From positions 9,949-73,948 of the forward strand of contig NZ_UQXD01000006.1 of the NCBI RefSeq assembly GCF_900544955.1: DNA of 64,000 nucleotides, in the 5' to 3' direction. The notes under the pieces were generated by a model that was given only the letters and a program-made list of their open reading frames with translations, was not told the origin of the DNA and ran no database searches. Below are positions 59,759-64,000 of the stretch, in pieces. This DNA is from an uncultured Oscillibacter sp. (GTDB lineage: Bacteria > Bacillota > Clostridia > Oscillospirales > Oscillospiraceae). Position 1 is the stretch's first letter. Each line of letters starts with the position of its first letter. The translations under genes and the position numbers were made by a program.

Positions 59759-60529
59759 TCAAAAGCCGGTATGGCCGGGGTTCAGCAGGGGAGACATTTT
59801 GGCCAGGTAGGACTGGAGCACCTGGGCGTAGTGGGGCATCTGCTCCTGGGTCATCAGGATAATGGGGGCGCCGATGCTGACGCCGGCCAGGAAGCTGCCG
59901 TCGCAGGCGAAGAGCGGGGCCGCTACGCCGCGGCAGTTCTCCTCGCTCTCCTGGTCGTCGCAGGCGTAGCCTCGTTGGCGCACCCGCAGCAGCTCCACGG
60001 CCAGGTCCTCCTTGGAGGTGATGCTGTGGTCCGTGAACTTCTGATAGGTGAGGTTGCGGAGAATCTGCATCTGCACCTCCGGGCTCTGCCAGGCCAGAAG
60101 GACCTTGCCGGAGGCGCTGGTATGCATTTGCAGGGGGGCGCCGATCTCGGTCAGCTGCATGGTGAAGACCTTGCCGGGGATTTTTTCGATGCAGATGCCC
60201 TCGTAGTTGCTGGTCAGGATGGAGACGTGGACGGTCAGGCCGGTCTCCTCTCCCAATTGCCGGATATAGGGGGCGATGATGCTCCGCCAGCCGATGTTCT
60301 GGCCGAAGGCGTTGCCCAGCTCGAAGAGCTTGTAGCCCAGGGCGTACTCCCCGTACTGGTTGATGGAGACCAGATGCAGGCTCTCCAGCGTTTTCAGAAT
60401 CTGATAGGCGCTGGACTTGGCGTAGCCCAGGTTGACCTGGATCTGGGAGAAGGTGGCGGTCTTTTGCACCTTCAGATATTCCAGGACCTCGACGGCCTTG
60501 ACGATGGAAGAGACAGAATAATCCCGCAT
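59759..60529 (-). CDS. IclR family transcriptional regulator (cluster 2)
   Basis: A 256-residue IclR protein with winged helix SIVKAVEVLEYLKVQKTATFSQIQVNLGYAKSSAYQILKTL and the effector domain with QMHTSASGKVLLAWQS. It lies between the flavoprotein and CoA-transferase genes. Operator-like sites lie on both sides of it and directly before it (60546-60570), so it is the prime candidate for the protein that binds the shared motif and for self-regulation. Confidence 0.93.
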   Translation of the reverse strand: MRDYSVSSIVKAVEVLEYLKVQKTATFSQIQVNLGYAKSSAYQILKTLESLHLVSINQYGEYALGYKLFELGNAFGQNIGWRSIIAPYIRQLGEETGLTVHVSILTSNYEGICIEKIPGKVFTMQLTEIGAPLQMHTSASGKVLLAWQSPEVQMQILRNLTYQKFTDHSITSKEDLAVELLRVRQRGYACDDQESEENCRGVAAPLFACDGSFLAGVSIGAPIILMTQEQMPHYAQVLQSYLAKMSPLLNPGHTGF

Positions 60530-60545
60530 GTGTGTACTCCTGGTG

Positions 60546-60570
60546 GGTTGTAATCACGAACTTGGTTCGC
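60546..60570 (-). promoter_or_regulatory. IclR-type operator before the cluster 2 regulator
   Basis: CGAACTTGGTTCG at 60557-60569 with an upstream GGTTG half-site. It lies only 17-41 bases before the regulator's start codon. Confidence 0.7.
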
Positions 60571-60709
60571 AGGGGAAATCAAAAAAACTACCACACATTT
60601 CTGTATGTGAGACCAGTGTAACGCCTTCCGCAAATTTTGTCAAGAAAAAAGGAATAATGGCCGCCGAAAAAATGCGGTGCCGCTTGTGCGGATTGCACAA
60701 AACCGCGGT

Positions 60710-62374
60710 TTAGATCGTCAGCATCTCCCCGAACGCCGGGTTCGTCTGGGGGTAATCCCGGCGGTAGTGGCTGCCGCGGCTCTCCCTGCGGGCCAGTGCG
60801 GAGGCGGCGATCATGCGGCCGGTGTCGATGAGGTTTTGCAGTTCCAGCACCCGCTCCACGGGAACCGGATCGGCGGCGGTGCCGGTGTGCAGCCGGGCTT
60901 CCAGGTCGGACAGGGTGTGCAGGTACGCCTCCAGCACGGGGCCGTCCCGGACAATGAGGAGCGCGGCGTCGGAGGCGCTTTGGAGCTGGGCGCGCAGGCT
61001 GTCCGCCTCCGCCTGGGAGAGGCGGCCAAAGGCGCCCAGATACGCCTGTTCCCGGGCGATGTCCCCGGCGGTGACGCCGGCGGTCCGGCTGCGCCGGGCG
61101 TGCTGCGCGGCGGCGATGCCGGCGCGTTTTCCGAACACCTGGCAGGTGACGGACATATTTCCCCCCAGCCGGTCGGCGCCGTGGGGGCCGGAGGCGGCCT
61201 CGCCGGCGGCGTACAGGCCGGGGACCGTGCTCTCGCCGTTCTCGTCGATGCGGATGCCGCCGTTGATGGCGTGGGCGAAGCAGGCGATTTCGATCTTCTC
61301 CCGGTAGAGGTCGACGCCCAGCTCCTGGAAGCGCTGGTAGGTCAGGGGCCACATGGGCTTGAGCTGGCTGTTGGGCCTGGAGAACAGCGCCTCAAAATCC
61401 ACGTCCAGGAAGTCCAGATAGACGTTGCCACGCGCCGTGGGCGTGCCGCGGGTGATCTCCTGCTGGACGGCGATCTCCACAAAGCGGGAGATGTCCCGCA
61501 CGCTGAAGGGGAAGTGGCCGCCCTTTGCGGCCACGACCTCCTCCTCCGTGTAATCGCCCTGGATGTAGTGGGAGAGGAAGCGCCGGTGGTCTCCGTTGGT
61601 GAGCTTGGGCGCCGCCTCCCAGAGCTGGTTGCCGAAGAGGTTGACGGCGGGCCAGGCCAGGCCGATGCCCGCCTGGACGAACTCCATGTTGCTGAGCTTG
61701 GCCCCGGCCCGGCAGGCCATGGCGTAGCCGTCGCCGGTGACGTCCGCCGGATACATGTTGTGGGCGAAGAGGGTGCTGGCGCCGCCGCAGGCGATGATGA
61801 CGGCGCCGCAGTCGACGGCCAGCAGCTCGCCGCCGCAGAGGCCGACGGCTCCGGCGCACACGCCGTCCCGCACCACCAGGTTGGTGATGGTGACGCCCTC
61901 CATGGTCCGGATGCCCCGCCGGGCGGTCTCCTCCCGCAGAACCCGCACGATGGGCTTGAAGTGGTTTTCCACCACGTGGGACCGGGCCTTCTGGGAGAAG
62001 CAGGCGCGGTAACCCATGTAGCCGCCGTCCTCCCGGCGGGCGTACTGCATCCCCAGGCTCTCCAGGTAGTCCTTGGCCTCGATGGCCTCGTCGGCCACGA
62101 TGCGGGCCAGCTTGGGGTCGGCCATGCCCTGGGCGGCATCCATGATGTCGTGGAAGAACGCATCCGGGTTGTCCGTGGGGTCGATGGCGCCGTCCGGGAC
62201 GTTGAAGGCCCCCAGCTCCGCCACGCTGAAATAGGTTGCGCCGCTCTTTCCCACGGCGCCCTTGCTGGCCACCAGCACCTCCGCGCCGGCCTCCTGGGCG
62301 GCTAGCGCCGCCCGCAGCGCGGCGCCGCCGCTTCCGATGACCAGGACATCTGCTGTTACGGTTTGTACGTTCAT
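60710..62374 (-). CDS. Soluble fumarate-reductase/aspartate-oxidase-like flavoprotein 2
   Basis: A 554-residue FAD enzyme, paralog of 33861-35534. The FAD motif VIGSGGAALRAAL is near residue 12, the block SVAELGAFNVPDGAIDP near residue 50, and the HGADRLGGNMSVTCQVFG capping motif with catalytic Arg near residue 385. It has no signal peptide and no iron-sulfur partner. ATG 62374 follows GGAGG six bases upstream. It is probably transcribed alone from the region of the operator at 62562-62586. The leader of about 190 bases is GC-rich and shows no other gene. Confidence 0.9.
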   Translation of the reverse strand: MNVQTVTADVLVIGSGGAALRAALAAQEAGAEVLVASKGAVGKSGATYFSVAELGAFNVPDGAIDPTDNPDAFFHDIMDAAQGMADPKLARIVADEAIEAKDYLESLGMQYARREDGGYMGYRACFSQKARSHVVENHFKPIVRVLREETARRGIRTMEGVTITNLVVRDGVCAGAVGLCGGELLAVDCGAVIIACGGASTLFAHNMYPADVTGDGYAMACRAGAKLSNMEFVQAGIGLAWPAVNLFGNQLWEAAPKLTNGDHRRFLSHYIQGDYTEEEVVAAKGGHFPFSVRDISRFVEIAVQQEITRGTPTARGNVYLDFLDVDFEALFSRPNSQLKPMWPLTYQRFQELGVDLYREKIEIACFAHAINGGIRIDENGESTVPGLYAAGEAASGPHGADRLGGNMSVTCQVFGKRAGIAAAQHARRSRTAGVTAGDIAREQAYLGAFGRLSQAEADSLRAQLQSASDAALLIVRDGPVLEAYLHTLSDLEARLHTGTAADPVPVERVLELQNLIDTGRMIAASALARRESRGSHYRRDYPQTNPAFGEMLTI

Positions 62375-62561
62375 ATGACGCCTCCAGAATTGGTTGAGTC
62401 TGCGCGGGCGGGACGGCCCCGGCGGGGCCGCCCTGCCCGGCAGCGATGGGCTTAGGGACCCCCGGCCCCGCTGCAACGACGCAGGGAACCGGGGCGCGGG
62501 GGAGTGAAAAAGCCTATTGAAAACGCGAAATATCTGTGATACGATGGCGGTGAGCAGATAA

Positions 62562-62586
62562 AGAACTAAGTTCGTGATATTGAACC
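62562..62586 (+). promoter_or_regulatory. IclR-type operator upstream of flavoprotein 2
   Basis: AGAACTAAGTTCG (62562-62574) followed by TGATATTGAACC gives both parts of the motif (GAAC-N3-GTTC and GTTC-N8-GAAC), here in reverse orientation. It lies about 190 bases before flavoprotein 2. Confidence 0.72.
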
Positions 62587-62588
62587 GC

Positions 62589-62616
62589 AAAAAACTTCTT
62601 GTCAGCGGGCAAGAAG
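62589..62616 (-). terminator. Terminator of the Lin0512-family gene
   Basis: CTTCTTG (62595-62601) pairs with CAAGAAG (62610-62616), followed on the minus strand by TTTTTTG. Confidence 0.72.
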
Positions 62617-62642
62617 CAGGGGTATGCTGAGAGGGGAAGCGG

Positions 62643-63017
62643 TTACGGCTGGGCTGCGGGAGACGCGCCGCCTACATAGACGGTCAGGGAGACCACGGCC
62701 ACCAGGATTTCCGTGCGGCGGCCAAGGGCCTCGTCGTAGGTCCCCTGGGCCAGCAGGCCGCCCTCCTCGCAGGAGACCTCGATGGTCCCAAAGGGGAAGT
62801 GCTCCCGGATGGCGGCCTGGTCCACGGACGCGGGATGGGGACATGCGATTTGCACGGTGATGACCACGTCGCCCAGGTCCCGGCGCTGGGCGTAGTCCGG
62901 GAGGCCGCACAGGCAGCTGCGGTGGATGGCGTCGTCGATGGCCCGTTTCGCCGCCTTGGTCGGGTCGGCGCCGTGCAGGTCGATGCCCGTTCCGAACTCA
63001 ATGATAAACCCCTTCAA
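62643..63017 (-). CDS. Lin0512 family protein
   Basis: A 124-residue protein matching the Lin0512 family (TIGR02058-type): IIEFGTGIDLHGADPTKAAKRAIDDAIHRSCLCGL, an amphipathic middle and a C-terminal beta region. The family's function is not established. The start is TTG 63017, eight bases after GGAGGG. The TTGACA promoter at 63063-63090 precedes it. It is a single-gene transcript, unconnected to cluster 2 by sequence, though it sits next to the operator at 62562. Confidence 0.88.
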   Translation of the reverse strand: MKGFIIEFGTGIDLHGADPTKAAKRAIDDAIHRSCLCGLPDYAQRRDLGDVVITVQIACPHPASVDQAAIREHFPFGTIEVSCEEGGLLAQGTYDEALGRRTEILVAVVSLTVYVGGASPAAQP

Positions 63018-63062
63018 AGTGAACTCCCTCCATTTCAGCAGAATTGTGCGGGGTTGAACCTA

Positions 63063-63090
63063 ATTATCCATAATTGCAGGCCGATGTCAA
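63063..63090 (-). promoter_or_regulatory. Promoter of the Lin0512-family gene
   Basis: Minus-strand TTGACA (63085-63090), 16 bases, GATAAT (63063-63068). Confidence 0.8.
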
Positions 63091-63183
63091 GCCCTATCGG
63101 CCGCCGGCCGCGGAAAAGCAGCCGGGCGGGGAGTGGCGGCGGACGCGGCGGAAGAGAACGTGGTAAAGGTGTTGTCGAATGGT

Positions 63184-64000
63184 ATGGATGCGATGGAAGT
63201 GAGAAGCGGAGCCAGCAATTGGAAGCTGACGGTCCGCCGGGAGGCGGAGGGGGTCACGCTGCTGCGGGCGATGACCTGTGATGAGCGGGCCGTGCTGCCG
63301 GAGACGCTGTTCGGCCTGCCGGTGACGGCCCTGGGCCCCCACGCCCTCAGCCCGCTGGCCCGGGCGGCGGAGGGGGAGGCGGTGGAGCTCACCTGCGGCC
63401 TGCCGGAGAGCGGCGCGGTGTGGGACAACCGGAGTTTGACGGATTTGACGCTGCCGGCCACGCTGCGGCGGGTGGGGGACTACGCGTTTTCCAACTGCGG
63501 CAATCTGGCCGCCCTCCGGCTCCACGACGCGGTGGACTACTGGGGCGGCGGCGTGCTGACAAACTGCCGGTCCCTGAACCGGTTCTACCTCACCCGGACC
63601 GGGGAGCAGGGGGCCGCCATGGCCTACTTCGTGGCGGAGCTGAGCCGGGAACTGGACGTGACCGTGTACAATCCCGACGGCTCCGTGACCCGGCTGATCT
63701 TCCCGGAGTACGAGGAGACGGAGGAGGAGGACTTCATTGCCCAGGCCGTCCAGTTCCAGTACCACATTTCCGGCGCCGGGTATCTCTACCACGGCTGCTT
63801 CCAGCGAAAGCGGCTGAACCTGAAGGACTTCGACAACCTGTGGCCGGAGTATCTGCGCCGGGACTACGACGAGGAGACGGCGCTGCGTCTGGCGTGGTAC
63901 CGGTTGCAGTACCCGGTGGAGCTGACGGAGAAGGCGGCGGCTGGATACCTGGGGTATCTGAAGAGCCGGGCGGAGGCGGCGGTGGCGTGGCTGGTAGGGG
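63184..64000 (+). CDS. BspA-type leucine-rich repeat protein (cut by window end)
   Basis: At least 272 residues, with no stop before the window edge. The repeat segment LTDLTLPATLRRVGDYAFSNCGNLAALRLHDAV... is the BspA/LRR_5 form, in which cysteines and aromatic residues recur about every 22 residues. The later part (LNLKDFDNLWPEYLRRDYDEETALRLAWYRLQYP) is a helical region. No signal peptide is seen, so it may be cytosolic. The start is uncertain: ATG 63184 or 63193, with GTG 63160 possible. Such proteins are abundant in gut Firmicutes and their partners vary. Confidence 0.75.
   Translation, partial: MDAMEVRSGASNWKLTVRREAEGVTLLRAMTCDERAVLPETLFGLPVTALGPHALSPLARAAEGEAVELTCGLPESGAVWDNRSLTDLTLPATLRRVGDYAFSNCGNLAALRLHDAVDYWGGGVLTNCRSLNRFYLTRTGEQGAAMAYFVAELSRELDVTVYNPDGSVTRLIFPEYEETEEEDFIAQAVQFQYHISGAGYLYHGCFQRKRLNLKDFDNLWPEYLRRDYDEETALRLAWYRLQYPVELTEKAAAGYLGYLKSRAEAAVAWLVG

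Overview
The window reads as chromosome of a GC-rich, anaerobic, Gram-positive Firmicute, most likely a gut Oscillospiraceae relative (Flavonifractor/Lawsonibacter/Dysosmobacter type). This is inference from a walRKHI-type operon, the Gram-positive PyrK/PyrD dihydroorotate dehydrogenase, TTG and GTG starts behind strong Shine-Dalgarno sites, sigma-A promoters of the TTGACA/TATAAT class, a BspA-type repeat protein and an iron-free-looking catabolic repertoire of TRAP transporters and CoA-transferases. No rRNA is present, so the taxon cannot be fixed.

1-25,100 is housekeeping. A Cys-rich small protein, an aminotransferase and a radical SAM protein are read rightwards. Next comes a complete leftward pyrimidine operon, pyrC-K-D-F-E-B-I, from one promoter at 9549-9577. 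A Mn-type superoxide dismutase and a DUF134/NifX-like pair with a palindromic operator follow. Then comes a cell-envelope block: NUDIX-walR-walK-walH-walI, then murA with its own promoter and terminator, then walJ-rlmH-DUF2007-phosphoglucomutase. smpB, a membrane protein, a cyclophilin and a short-chain dehydrogenase run rightwards into ssrA (tmRNA), so both trans-translation components lie within 2.5 kb.

About 25,100-30,990 is a mobilizable element inserted directly after tmRNA. It carries a MobV relaxase with a small overlapping partner, a sigma-region-4-like protein, two AT-rich cargo genes, about 770 bp of hairpin-rich non-coding DNA, an XRE regulator and a large serine recombinase. A hairpin terminator just right of the element may be the original ssrA terminator, displaced by the insertion (inference).

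31,100-41,400 and 51,760-62,400 hold two paralogous catabolic clusters. Each has a three-part TRAP transporter, a MaoC-fold hydratase, a family III CoA-transferase, an unpaired fumarate-reductase-like flavoprotein and IclR regulators. Cluster 1 adds a crotonase and a Gfo/Idh/MocA oxidoreductase. Cluster 2 adds a family I CoA-transferase, an aldo/keto reductase and a second type of MaoC protein. A shared operator-like motif built on GTTC-N8-GAAC and GAAC-N3-GTTC half-sites lies before dctP1, before the cluster 2 CoA-transferase (twice), before iclR3 and before the second flavoprotein. The likely logic is import of an organic acid, transfer to CoA, hydration or reduction of a C=C bond, and control by IclR proteins sensing the acid. 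The substrate is unknown and the pathway may be undescribed.

41,900-51,700, between the clusters, has a membrane glycerophosphodiester phosphodiesterase, a small acidic protein, YaaA, an alpha/beta hydrolase, a two-component system with a membrane protein and a VanY-like carboxypeptidase, an AT-rich orphan ATPase and tRNA-Ala(GGC). The right end holds a Lin0512-family protein and the start of a BspA-like repeat protein cut by the window edge.
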